Below the pieces are notes generated by a model, which worked only from the letters and a program-made list of their open reading frames with translations, did not search any database and was not told the DNA's origin. Positions 38,906-46,392 of a stretch of DNA of 64,000 nt are shown here, piece by piece. The stretch lies in NCBI RefSeq assembly GCF_030323865.1, contig NZ_CP066362.1, positions 4,092,001 through 4,156,000 on the forward strand. The letters are read 5' to 3'. Origin of the DNA: Pseudarthrobacter defluvii (GTDB lineage Bacteria > Actinomycetota > Actinomycetes > Actinomycetales > Micrococcaceae). Position 1 is the stretch's first letter, and each line of letters opens with the position of its first letter. Both the position numbers and the translations under genes were made by a program.

Positions 38906-39418
38906 ATGACAGGGGAACACTTCAACGGCACCCCGCTGCTGGTAGGAATCATGCCTAAACAGCACCCGGAAGTGCTTCAAACCGCCGCCACCCTGGCCGC
39001 TCGGCTGGCCGCACCTTTGGTCTGCGCCTACGTGGATGAAGCCAGCTACCTGGTGGAATGGGATCCGGCCCGCTCCGCCCACCGGCCGTCCCGGGAACCG
39101 GACGCCAATGACGACATGCCCGCCCTGACAACGGAGCTGAAGGCCCAGGTTCAGGCCGTAGTAGACAAATTGGCCTCCGACGGCGCCTCCGTGGACTGGT
39201 CCTTCCGCACCCTCACAGGGGATCCGGCCCGCGCCCTGGGACAGGTAGCAGCCGAACTCGACGCCCCCATCATCATCGTGGGTACCTCGGAACGCGGTTT
39301 TTCGCACCGGCTCTCGGAGGCCCTTGGCGGCTCGGTTGGCGCCTGGCTCAGCCACCACCAAAGCCGCCCGGTGCTGGTGGTCCCCTACCGCCGGCCGGCC
39401 CACGAAGACCGGCCCTAG
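38906..39418 (+). CDS. Universal stress protein
   Basis: 170 residues, a single UspA domain: PLLVGIMPKQHPEVLQTAATL at the start, APIIIVGTSERGF and a nucleotide-loop-like GGSVGAWLSHHQSRPVLVVP at the end. ATG 38897, three codons earlier, is an alternative; neither has a strong ribosome-binding site. Members bind ATP or AMP and help with starvation or oxygen stress. Single gene. Confidence 0.85.
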   Translation: MTGEHFNGTPLLVGIMPKQHPEVLQTAATLAARLAAPLVCAYVDEASYLVEWDPARSAHRPSREPDANDDMPALTTELKAQVQAVVDKLASDGASVDWSFRTLTGDPARALGQVAAELDAPIIIVGTSERGFSHRLSEALGGSVGAWLSHHQSRPVLVVPYRRPAHEDRP

Positions 39419-39520
39419 CCTTTCAGCCTTGGGAAAATCCGCACCATTGAAGGGCCGGTTAAAGTAAAGCGAAAGTAGTTATTCGGGATGCTGGCGCAGT
39501 GCCGGTACCAGCCCGTAAGC

Positions 39521-39618
39521 TAATATAAGCAAGGACGGTCCACCTAGGTGGAAGACGGAATTGCCCAAAAGCTGCTCCGGAGTGCGTATCCCCCAATAAC
39601 GCACTCCGGAGCTTTTTT
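39521..39618 (+). ncRNA. Candidate small RNA upstream of csoR
   Basis: A stretch without any plausible protein has a TAATAT box (39521-39526), a 14-bp perfect palindrome TCCACCTAGGTGGA (39539-39552), and a textbook terminator (stem GCTCCGGAGTGCGT 39574-39587 with 39599-39612, then T6). No gene precedes the terminator for 155 bp, so it most likely ends a short RNA of about 85 nt starting near 39533. No good -35 is seen and I recognise no known RNA family. The rest of 39419-39718 holds the CsoR operators. Confidence 0.45.
39574..39618 (+). terminator. Rho-independent terminator with T6
   Basis: 14-bp perfect stem, 11-nt loop containing CCCCC, followed by TTTTTT. It also insulates the copper operon promoter at 39683-39710 from upstream transcription. 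Confidence 0.9.
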
Positions 39619-39666
39619 GTGCCCCGCCGCAGCTCCGGCCGCCTGCGTGGGCTTACAGGCCAGATA

Positions 39667-39710
39667 TACCCCCTGGGGGTACTTGCATTTATACCCCTCC
39701 GGGGTATACG
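39667..39710 (+). promoter_or_regulatory. CsoR operators and promoter of the copper operon
   Basis: Two G/C palindromes, TACCCCCTGGGGGTA (39667-39681) and ATACCCCTCCGGGGTAT (39691-39707), match the TACCC-N-GGGTA form of CsoR sites. A promoter TTGCAT (39683-39688), 16 bp, TATACG (39705-39710) has the second site inside its spacer, so bound apo-CsoR would block RNA polymerase. The expected start of transcription falls on or next to the csoR ATG at 39719. Confidence 0.8.
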
Positions 39711-39718
39711 TTGACTGC

Positions 39719-40084
39719 ATGAGCGCTATCGAAGAAGCCGTTGCGGCCGCGGCAGCTGACCAGGTTCCCGCAGAGGCGGACATTGCCCCGCAGCACGGGT
39801 ACACGGGCAACAAGGATGCCTACCTGCGGCGCCTCAAGCGGATCGAGGGCCAGGTGAGGGGCATCGCCCGGATGGTCGACGAGGACAAGTACTGCATCGA
39901 CATCCTCACCCAGGTTGCCGCCGCCACCAAGGCCCTGCACGCAGTCAGCCTCGGACTGGTCGAGGAACATATTGGCCACTGCGTGGTGGGTGCAGCCTCC
40001 GAGCCGGACCCGGATGCCCGCGCTGAAGCCATCGACGCCAAGGTCAAGGAAGCCGCCGACGCAATCGGCCGGCTGCTTCGCTGA
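39719..40084 (+). CDS. csoR: Copper-sensing repressor CsoR
   Basis: 121 residues; an Ala/Glu-rich N-terminal arm and the CsoR four-helix bundle (AYLRRLKRIEGQVRGIARMV). Cu(I) ligands fit the C-H-C pattern: Cys in KYCIDIL, then His and Cys in VEEHIGHC. Copper binding releases it from the operators just upstream. The ATG at 39719 has no Shine-Dalgarno sequence and coincides with the predicted transcription start, so the message may be leaderless. First gene of csoR-copZ-copA. Confidence 0.92.
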   Translation: MSAIEEAVAAAAADQVPAEADIAPQHGYTGNKDAYLRRLKRIEGQVRGIARMVDEDKYCIDILTQVAAATKALHAVSLGLVEEHIGHCVVGAASEPDPDARAEAIDAKVKEAADAIGRLLR

Positions 40085-40138
40085 CACCATCCACAATCCA
40101 CCTCCGGCCACCGCCGGAACCTACAAAAGGAGCAAGTC

Positions 40139-40378
40139 ATGAGCACCACCTCCCCCACCACCACAACCATCAGCGTCTCCGGCATGACCTGCGGGCACTG
40201 CGTATCGGCTGTCAGCGAGGAACTCGAAGCCATCGAAGGCGTAGAGGACGTGCAGGTGGACCTCAACGCCGGCGGCATCTCCACCGTGACCATCAGTGCA
40301 AACAAGGAACTCTCACCCACTGACATCGGGGAAGCCGTGGCCGAGGCCGGCTACCTGGTGGTCGCCAACGAAGCCTAA
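40139..40378 (+). CDS. copZ: Copper chaperone CopZ
   Basis: 79 residues, one heavy-metal-associated (HMA) domain with the Cu(I) motif GMTCGHC near residue 15. It carries Cu(I) to CopA and may load CsoR. Strong ribosome-binding site AAAAGGAG. It lies 54 bp after csoR and 27 bp before copA. Confidence 0.95.
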   Translation: MSTTSPTTTTISVSGMTCGHCVSAVSEELEAIEGVEDVQVDLNAGGISTVTISANKELSPTDIGEAVAEAGYLVVANEA

Positions 40379-40405
40379 ACACCCTCCCAACACCTGAAAG
40401 CTGAC

Positions 40406-42820
40406 ATGAGCCACCAAGAACTGCTGCGCCCGCCGGGAACCCGGATCGTCGAACTGGACATCCAGGGGATGACCTGTGCTTCCTGCGTCAACCGGGTGGA
40501 AAAGAAGCTCGGCAAGCTTGAGGGCGTTGCGGCAACAGTGAACCTGCCCCTGGAGTCGGCCTATGTCACGGTCCCGGAGGGCATTACCGACGAACAGCTG
40601 GTGAATACGGTCAACGCCGCAGGCTACAAGGCCACACTCCGGCCGCAGCATTACCCAGCCGTCGATGCGGAAACTCAAGGCAGCGCCGAAGGTGCGGTGC
40701 CCGCGAGCGGCGACGGCGGGGACTTGCGGCAGCATGCATCCAAGCAGGGCCCACGGCGGGAGGGTTCCCTGGACGAGCTTGCGAGTCGAGGGAACCGCCG
40801 GGGAGGGACGAGCGAGCATGCGGAGCAAGTGACCGGCGTCGCCGCCCGGCTCCGCCCCCGACTCATCCTGGCGGCAGTCCTGACCGTCCCGGTGTTCCTG
40901 GTCAGCATGGTCCCCGCGTTCCAGTTCCCCAACTGGGGCTGGGTGGCCGCGGTACTGGCCTTGCCGGTGGTCACGTGGGCTGCCTGGCCCTTCCACCGGG
41001 CGGCGGCGATCAATGCCCGGCATCTGGCCTCCACCATGGACACGCTGGTGTCGCTGGGGGTGGCTGCGGCCTACCTGTTCTCGGCCTGGCAGCTGCTGGC
41101 GGACCCGCGGATGACGGAACACCCGGCGATGGAGGGAATGTCCGGTGGCCTGTACTTCGAGGTGGCCTCCGTGGTCACCACCTTCCTGCTCCTGGGCCGT
41201 TTCCTGGAAGCGAATGCCAAGCAAAAGGCCGGGGACGCCCTTCAGGCCCTGTTGAACCTGGGGGCCAAGGACGCCACCGTCCTGCGCAACGGCAGCGAAC
41301 AGAAGATCGCTGCGGACCGGCTGCAGGTGGGCGACATCCTGGTGGTCCGCCCGGGCGAAAAGATCGCCACCGACGGCGTGGTGGTTGACGGTGCATCCGC
41401 CGTCGACGCTTCGCTGGTGACCGGCGAGTCCGTCCCGGTCGAGGTGGGGCCGGACAGCCGCGTCACAGGTGCCACCATCAACACCTCCGGCCGCCTCCTG
41501 GTGCGGGCAACCCGGGTGGGCGCTGAGACCACCCTTGCCCAGATGGCCCGGCTGGTGTCGCAGGCCCAGACCGGCAAGGCGCCGATCGCACGGCTCGCGG
41601 ACCGCATCAGCGCCGTGTTCGTGCCGGTGGTTCTGGGCCTTGCCGTCCTGACCTTCGTGCTCTGGCTCCTGGTGGCCGGCCCCGACGCTGATGGCGGCCA
41701 TCTGCGCCAGGCGTTCACGGCCGCCGTCGCCGTCATGGTGATTGCCTGCCCGTGCGCCCTGGGACTGGCCACCCCGGTGGGCCTGCTCACGGGCACCGGC
41801 CGGGGCGCGCAGCTGGGGATCCTGATCAAGGGCCCGCAGGTTTTGGAGGACACCCGCACCGTGGACACCATCCTGCTGGACAAGACGGGGACGGTGACCA
41901 CCGGCATCCTGGCCGTAGACGCCACCTCCGCGTTCCCCGGCTTCGCGGAACAGGACGTCCTCCGGCTCGCCGGGGCAGTGGAGGCCGCGTCCGAGCACCC
42001 CGTGGCCCGCGCCATCGCGGCCGCGGCAGGTTCCGGGCGTGCAGCGAGCGACGGCGGCACCTTGCCGTCAGTGCAGAACTTCAGTTCCGCCCCGGGCGGC
42101 GGAGTGTCGGGAACCGTTGAGGGCAGGCAGGTGATGGCCGGGCGCAGCGGCTGGCTGGGGCAGAACGGTGTTGTCCTGGATGCTGGCCAGCGGGCCCTGC
42201 TGGCGGCCGCTGAAGAAGGGGGCGCCACGGCCATCTGCGTGGCGGTGGACGGCGCACCGGCCGGGATCATCAGCCTGCGGGACACCGTCAAGGAGGGCTC
42301 CGCCGCCGCCGTCACCCGGCTGAAGACGCTGGGCCTGCGGCCCATCCTGCTGACCGGCGACAACGCCGCGGTCGCCGCCCGGGTGGCTGACGCCGTCGGC
42401 ATTGCTCCCGGCGATGTCTACGCCGGCGTCCTGCCGGAAGGGAAGGTCGAGGCAGTGCGGAAGCTCCAGGCCGCGGGTGCCACGGTGGCCATGGCCGGAG
42501 ATGGCGTCAACGACGCCGCGGCGCTGGCGCAGGCCGACTTGGGGATTGCCATGGGATCCGGAACGGACGTAGCCATCGAAGCCGCGGACCTGACCGTGAT
42601 GGGCAATGACCTCGCCCAGGTGGCGCAGGCAATCGAACTGTCACGGAAGACCCTGGGCACCATCAAGACCAACCTTTTCTGGGCGTTCTTCTACAACGCG
42701 GTGGGGATCCCGGTGGCCGCACTGGGGCTGCTCAACCCGATGATCGCCGGTGCCGCCATGGCCGCCAGTTCGGTCCTGGTGGTGGCCAACTCGCTGCGCC
42801 TGCGCAGCTTCGGCAAGTAG
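40406..42820 (+). CDS. copA: Cu(I)-exporting P-type ATPase CopA
   Basis: 804 residues. One N-terminal HMA domain (GMTCASC, 21-27), an unusual hydrophilic linker at about 90-145, then the P1B ATPase: eight membrane helices, the CPC metal-transfer motif in ACPCALGLATP, the phosphorylated aspartate in DKTGTVTTG, the HP motif SEHPVARA in the nucleotide domain and GDGVNDAAAL in the hinge. It pumps Cu(I) out of the cytosol. The linker carries an in-frame palindromic DNA element (40763-40796), which explains its odd composition. Confidence 0.95.
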   Translation: MSHQELLRPPGTRIVELDIQGMTCASCVNRVEKKLGKLEGVAATVNLPLESAYVTVPEGITDEQLVNTVNAAGYKATLRPQHYPAVDAETQGSAEGAVPASGDGGDLRQHASKQGPRREGSLDELASRGNRRGGTSEHAEQVTGVAARLRPRLILAAVLTVPVFLVSMVPAFQFPNWGWVAAVLALPVVTWAAWPFHRAAAINARHLASTMDTLVSLGVAAAYLFSAWQLLADPRMTEHPAMEGMSGGLYFEVASVVTTFLLLGRFLEANAKQKAGDALQALLNLGAKDATVLRNGSEQKIAADRLQVGDILVVRPGEKIATDGVVVDGASAVDASLVTGESVPVEVGPDSRVTGATINTSGRLLVRATRVGAETTLAQMARLVSQAQTGKAPIARLADRISAVFVPVVLGLAVLTFVLWLLVAGPDADGGHLRQAFTAAVAVMVIACPCALGLATPVGLLTGTGRGAQLGILIKGPQVLEDTRTVDTILLDKTGTVTTGILAVDATSAFPGFAEQDVLRLAGAVEAASEHPVARAIAAAAGSGRAASDGGTLPSVQNFSSAPGGGVSGTVEGRQVMAGRSGWLGQNGVVLDAGQRALLAAAEEGGATAICVAVDGAPAGIISLRDTVKEGSAAAVTRLKTLGLRPILLTGDNAAVAARVADAVGIAPGDVYAGVLPEGKVEAVRKLQAAGATVAMAGDGVNDAAALAQADLGIAMGSGTDVAIEAADLTVMGNDLAQVAQAIELSRKTLGTIKTNLFWAFFYNAVGIPVAALGLLNPMIAGAAMAASSVLVVANSLRLRSFGK
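40763..40796 (+). repeat. Palindromic element inside the copA linker
   Basis: GGTTCCCT (40763-40770) and AGGGAACC (40789-40796) flank an 18-bp centre, and the flanks CGGCGG and CCGCCG can extend the pairing. The surrounding 140 bp are low in amino-acid conservation and rich in Gly, Arg and Ser codons, as expected for a small repeat inserted in frame. No second copy is in the window. Confidence 0.45.
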
Positions 42821-42841
42821 CCAATCCCGGTTCAGGACAGG

Positions 42842-43114
42842 TCAGGCCGCGCCGTACCGCACCGCGGCGCGGGCTTTGGCCTTGGCGGCCTCTTCCTCCC
42901 GGTCCTTGGGCGGCGCCTGCGTCACCAGGGAATCCAGCAGGTGCTGCGTGATGTGCGCAATCTCGTGGACCGCCTCATCGAAGGCTTCCTGGTTGGCCTT
43001 CGACGGCTTGGTGCTGCCGCTGATCTTGCGGACGTACTGAAGGGCGGCCGCGTGCACTTCCTCGGACGTGGCGTGCGGCTCGAAGTTGTGGAGGGTTCGG
43101 ATATTCCGGCACAT
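42842..43114 (-). CDS. DUF2277 family protein
   Basis: 90 residues. The opening MCRNIRTLHNFEPHATSEEV and the following ALQYVRKISGSTKPS match the DUF2277 family, a small conserved actinobacterial/proteobacterial group with no assigned role. The C-terminus is rich in Ala and Lys/Glu. Single gene, converging on copA with 21 bp between stops. Confidence 0.85.
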   Translation of the reverse strand: MCRNIRTLHNFEPHATSEEVHAAALQYVRKISGSTKPSKANQEAFDEAVHEIAHITQHLLDSLVTQAPPKDREEEAAKAKARAAVRYGAA

Positions 43115-43325
43115 ACCGCCATGCTAGGCTCTTCCAACGCCTGGGATCGACCCCTTTTTCATGGTCTCCGCCCGGCGTCCATGGGGAGCCCGGCATGGGC
43201 AGGGCTGCCCATCGACACTGTTTGGAGGCCGGGATAGGTTTTAGGCAATGGATCTTCCGGATGAGCCGGGGGGCCGCTGGGGATGCCGATCTGGTTCGGA
43301 TCCACGACCTAACAAGGAGAAACTG

Positions 43326-43589
43326 ATGGCTATTTGGGGTGCAGACGTTGAGCAGCTTCGCCAGCTCGGCAGCAAGCTTCAGGCAGGAGCGTCCGAGATC
43401 GAGACGCAGAAGTCCACTCTCACCAAGGTTCTGAGCAGCACCAACTGGGAAGGCCCGGACGCAACCAAGTTCCGCAACGAGTGGTCCGGTACCCACACCG
43501 CCATGCTCACCAAGGTTGCCGAGGCGCTGAAGGAAGCCGGCTCACAGGCCAAGCGCAACGCTGAAGAGCAGAGCCAGGCCTCGCACTAG
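43326..43589 (+). CDS. WXG100-family (ESAT-6-like) protein
   Basis: 87 residues, two predicted helices around the WEG turn (W41 in STNWEGPDA), the WXG100 signature; length is typical. Start ATG follows AAGGAG. WXG100 proteins are normally secreted by type VII systems as dimers. It lacks a clear YxxxD/E export motif at the C-terminus (AKRNAEEQSQASH). No esx partner or ESX component lies nearby. A strong terminator makes it monocistronic. Confidence 0.88.
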   Translation: MAIWGADVEQLRQLGSKLQAGASEIETQKSTLTKVLSSTNWEGPDATKFRNEWSGTHTAMLTKVAEALKEAGSQAKRNAEEQSQASH

Positions 43590-43609
43590 GCTTACCGCCG
43601 CTGGCGGGA

Positions 43610-43645
43610 GGGCAGGGACACCAAACGGTGTCCCTGCCCTTTTTT
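43610..43645 (+). terminator. Rho-independent terminator after the WXG100 gene
   Basis: 13-bp perfect stem GGGCAGGGACACC (43610-43622 with 43627-43639), AAAC loop, then T6. It lies 21 bp after the stop codon. Confidence 0.92.
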
Positions 43646-43674
43646 GGGCGATGGGCTCTGCAGGATCCGCACTG

Positions 43675-44709
43675 CTAGGGGACGGGTTCGACGTCGTTCG
43701 CGTGTTCCAGCGGTGAGGCCGGCATCTGCGCGCCCTTGGCGGCGTCGGAGGCCACGGCGCGCAGCTCGTCGAGCCGGACCAGGATGACCCCGCCCACGAT
43801 CAGGACACCGCCCAGGAGCTGGACAGGTCCGGGAAGTTCACCGAGCAGCAGCCACGCCCACAGCACAGCAAAAAGGACCTCGGTGAGGGACACGAAGGAT
43901 GCCACCTTGGAGCCGAGCGCCCTGGCCGCCATGATGCCCGAGGTGTAGGCCAGCACGGTGGCCAGCACCACCAGCCCGGCCAAGGATCCCCACCAGGGCG
44001 TGGTCCAGGGTCCCAGTTTGGTGTCCGCGGTGTTGAAGGCCATGGGCAGCAGGCCGGTGGCGGCGGCAAGCCACATGACCGCGGCACCCACCATGAGTCC
44101 CCCGGACGCCAGCACGATAGGCGGCAGGGTGTCGTTTTCCCTGGCCGTGATGAAGAAGTAGATGGCCAGGCATACTGCGGCAGCCATGCCCCAGAGGACC
44201 CCGACCAGGTCCACCTTCACGGCGCCGGTAAGGTCCAGGACCAGCACCAATCCGGCCAGGGACAGCAGCGTCCCGCCGGCGGTGAGCACCCGCGGACGGC
44301 GGCGGCTGGCGGCCCAGAGCCAGAGGACGATGATGACTGGGGCCAGATACTCCAGCAGGAGCGCGACGCCAACAGACAGGCGGGCCACCGCATTGAAGTA
44401 GAACAACTGGCAGGCAGCCACGCCGATGAGCCCGAACAGCACAATGGTGAGCCAGTTGTCCACCAACTGGTGCCAGCGGCCCTTCAGTGCGGACACCGCG
44501 GGAAGGGCGAGGATCAGGGCGGCCCCGGTGAGGCGGGCGGTGACGGCCGCACTAGGAGACCAGCCAGTTTCCAGCAAGGACTTGGCAAAGGATCCCGACA
44601 GGCCGAAGACTGCCGAGGAGAACAACGCGATGCCGAGCCCTGATGCCATGAAGCTGGTCCGCGTGGCGGACGGTTCCGGGGTGGGGCTGTGGTTGTTGGC
44701 GGCAGGCAC
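43675..44709 (-). CDS. DMT/EamA-family transporter
   Basis: 344 residues with ten membrane helices in two EamA repeats (GIALFSSAVFGLSGSFAKSLL, LLLEYLAPVIIVLW; SLTEVLFAVLWAWLLLGELP in the second half). Likely an exporter of amino acids or metabolites. It is divergent from the CGNR zinc-finger gene, 71 bp away, a pairing that suggests that protein regulates it. Confidence 0.88.
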   Translation of the reverse strand: MPAANNHSPTPEPSATRTSFMASGLGIALFSSAVFGLSGSFAKSLLETGWSPSAAVTARLTGAALILALPAVSALKGRWHQLVDNWLTIVLFGLIGVAACQLFYFNAVARLSVGVALLLEYLAPVIIVLWLWAASRRRPRVLTAGGTLLSLAGLVLVLDLTGAVKVDLVGVLWGMAAAVCLAIYFFITARENDTLPPIVLASGGLMVGAAVMWLAAATGLLPMAFNTADTKLGPWTTPWWGSLAGLVVLATVLAYTSGIMAARALGSKVASFVSLTEVLFAVLWAWLLLGELPGPVQLLGGVLIVGGVILVRLDELRAVASDAAKGAQMPASPLEHANDVEPVP

Positions 44710-44780
44710 CGTCGCCTCCTGTCAGGAGTAAAGTGGGGTAATGCTCATGACACTACGCTTCGGCGCTGTAAGGAGTCAAC

Positions 44781-45326
44781 ATGGTCTTCGCCCCTGACAC
44801 GGAAGTGGCGCTGCGCACGGTGGTGAACCTCATCAACACGGCGGCAAACGGCAGGGAAGGGCTGACCTCCGTTGCCGACCTGGACAGCTTTCTGGACGCG
44901 GAAGGATTTTCCGGCGCCCGGAACCGGGATGCCGTGGAACTGGAAAGCGTGCTGCAGCTGCGCCGCGAACTGGCAGCTGTTTGGACGGCTGATGAGGACG
45001 CCGCCGTGGACACGGTCAACCGGCTGCTGCGCGACGCAAACGCCCTGCCACAGTTGATGAAGCACGACGGGTGGGACTGGCACCTGCACGCCACGGCACC
45101 GGAGGCGCCGCTGGCAGACCGGATGAGTACCGAGGCGGCCATGGCCCTGGCTGACGTCATCCGCAGCAAGGAAATGGACCGGCTGCGCATCTGTGATTCG
45201 GAGGACTGCGATGCGGCCGTGCTGGACCTGAGCCGCAACCGGTCCAAGCGGTACTGCGATACGGGCAACTGCGCCAACCGCGCCCACGTTGCCGCTTACC
45301 GCGCCAGGCAGGCGGCGGGGGGCTAG
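44781..45326 (+). CDS. CGNR zinc-finger protein (putative regulator)
   Basis: 181 residues. An N-terminal ABATE-type helical domain (VALRTVVNLINTAANG, LDSFLDAEGFSG) precedes a C-terminal zinc finger with CDSEDC and YCDTGNCANR, four cysteines. The name motif CGNR reads CANR here, a mild variant. Proteins of this kind are stress-linked transcription regulators. Its last 4 bp overlap the convergent gene at 45323. Confidence 0.88.
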   Translation: MVFAPDTEVALRTVVNLINTAANGREGLTSVADLDSFLDAEGFSGARNRDAVELESVLQLRRELAAVWTADEDAAVDTVNRLLRDANALPQLMKHDGWDWHLHATAPEAPLADRMSTEAAMALADVIRSKEMDRLRICDSEDCDAAVLDLSRNRSKRYCDTGNCANRAHVAAYRARQAAGG

Positions 45327-45658
45327 CGGCGGGGCGTGCCGTCAGTATCGTCGCCGGGGACCGGCGGGTTGTGGGGGGTTTTGGGCGCAGAGCTGAGGTT
45401 CACGCCCGAGCCCTTGCCCAGGTGTTCCGCGTTCTCTTTGTAGCTCATGGACAGCATCGCGGCGATCACCAGGGTGACGATGAAGGCGATGCCGGCTGCG
45501 GTGAAGGCGAGGTCGAAGCGGGGCGCGCGGGCGCTTCCCCCGGAGGCGAAGATCAACACCGCAACGAAGGCGACGACGGCCCAGAATGCCGAGAACATCA
45601 GGGGACCCTTCACCGAGGTCCGCAGCTTGCGCGGTTTTCCTTGATGCTGGTCAGCCAC
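45323..45658 (-). CDS. Small membrane protein of unknown function
   Basis: 111 residues from GTG 45658, placed 7 bp after GGAGG; the ATG nine codons upstream would include that site in the coding sequence. Two membrane helices (FSAFWAVVAFVAVLIFA and FTAAGIAFIVTLVIAAML), a basic N-terminus and a Pro/Asp-rich C-terminal tail. No family recognised; similar proteins are common in Arthrobacter. Confidence 0.75.
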   Translation of the reverse strand: MADQHQGKPRKLRTSVKGPLMFSAFWAVVAFVAVLIFASGGSARAPRFDLAFTAAGIAFIVTLVIAAMLSMSYKENAEHLGKGSGVNLSSAPKTPHNPPVPGDDTDGTPRR

Positions 45659-45755
45659 AGTGGTTCCTCCCTGCAGGCGGCGCACGGCCGGCCTGGTTTA
45701 CGTTTGCGGTGTCGCACCCATTTTCTACATAAAGTAGAAGGGCACTCCTCCTAGT

Positions 45756-46346
45756 TTACGGCTTTCCTGCCCCGGCGCGGGCATCGTGCCGCAGGGTCAG
45801 GCCGGAAAGAACCCACAGGACGCCCGAAATGATCGCTCCACCACCGGCTACACCCAGCAGCGCGTGGGCGCCGAGGTTGATGAAAAACGGCAGGAGCACA
45901 GCTGTTCCGATGCCGATGACCCCCGAGGCAATCCAGTCCCTGGCGAGCACGTGGCGGCCCTTGTATTGCAGGCCGCAGGCGAGCTCGAGGACACCGGCCA
46001 CGCCAAGCCCCAGGGCTGCGATCACCCCGAACAACAGGTCGCTGTGCAGGAGGAGCACGGCAAAGCCGGCACCGGCCAGGACGGCGCCGGCGGCGGAGAG
46101 CAGCTTGCCGGGGGCAGAGTTCTGGGCAAAGCCCGCTGCGGGGACGGTGCGGAGCGACACCACCCCGGCGGCCAGGAGGTAGAGCCCGCCGGCCCAACCC
46201 ATGACCTCCACGGACGGGGAAGTCCAGAAGACCGTCACCGCGCCAAATACCAGCGCAGCAGCCGATCGGAGCAGGACCGGCTTCCAAAGGTCGTTACGGG
46301 GGGCGGTTCCGGGAGCAGCGCCCGCGGGGGTGGATGGTTGCGTCAC
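45756..46346 (-). CDS. Membrane protein, DUF308/HdeD-like
   Basis: 196 residues with about six hydrophobic segments arranged in pairs (PVLLRSAAALVFGAVTVFW, LLSAAGAVLAGAGFAVLLL, GGGAIISGVLWVLSGLTL). The pattern resembles HdeD/DUF308 proteins, but I see no diagnostic motif. It is 97 bp from the previous minus-strand gene and may be co-transcribed with it. Confidence 0.65.
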   Translation of the reverse strand: MTQPSTPAGAAPGTAPRNDLWKPVLLRSAAALVFGAVTVFWTSPSVEVMGWAGGLYLLAAGVVSLRTVPAAGFAQNSAPGKLLSAAGAVLAGAGFAVLLLHSDLLFGVIAALGLGVAGVLELACGLQYKGRHVLARDWIASGVIGIGTAVLLPFFINLGAHALLGVAGGGAIISGVLWVLSGLTLRHDARAGAGKP

Positions 46347-46392
46347 CGGTCCAGTTTAGTGGGGGCGGCTGGGAGGTCTAACCGGGCCCGCC

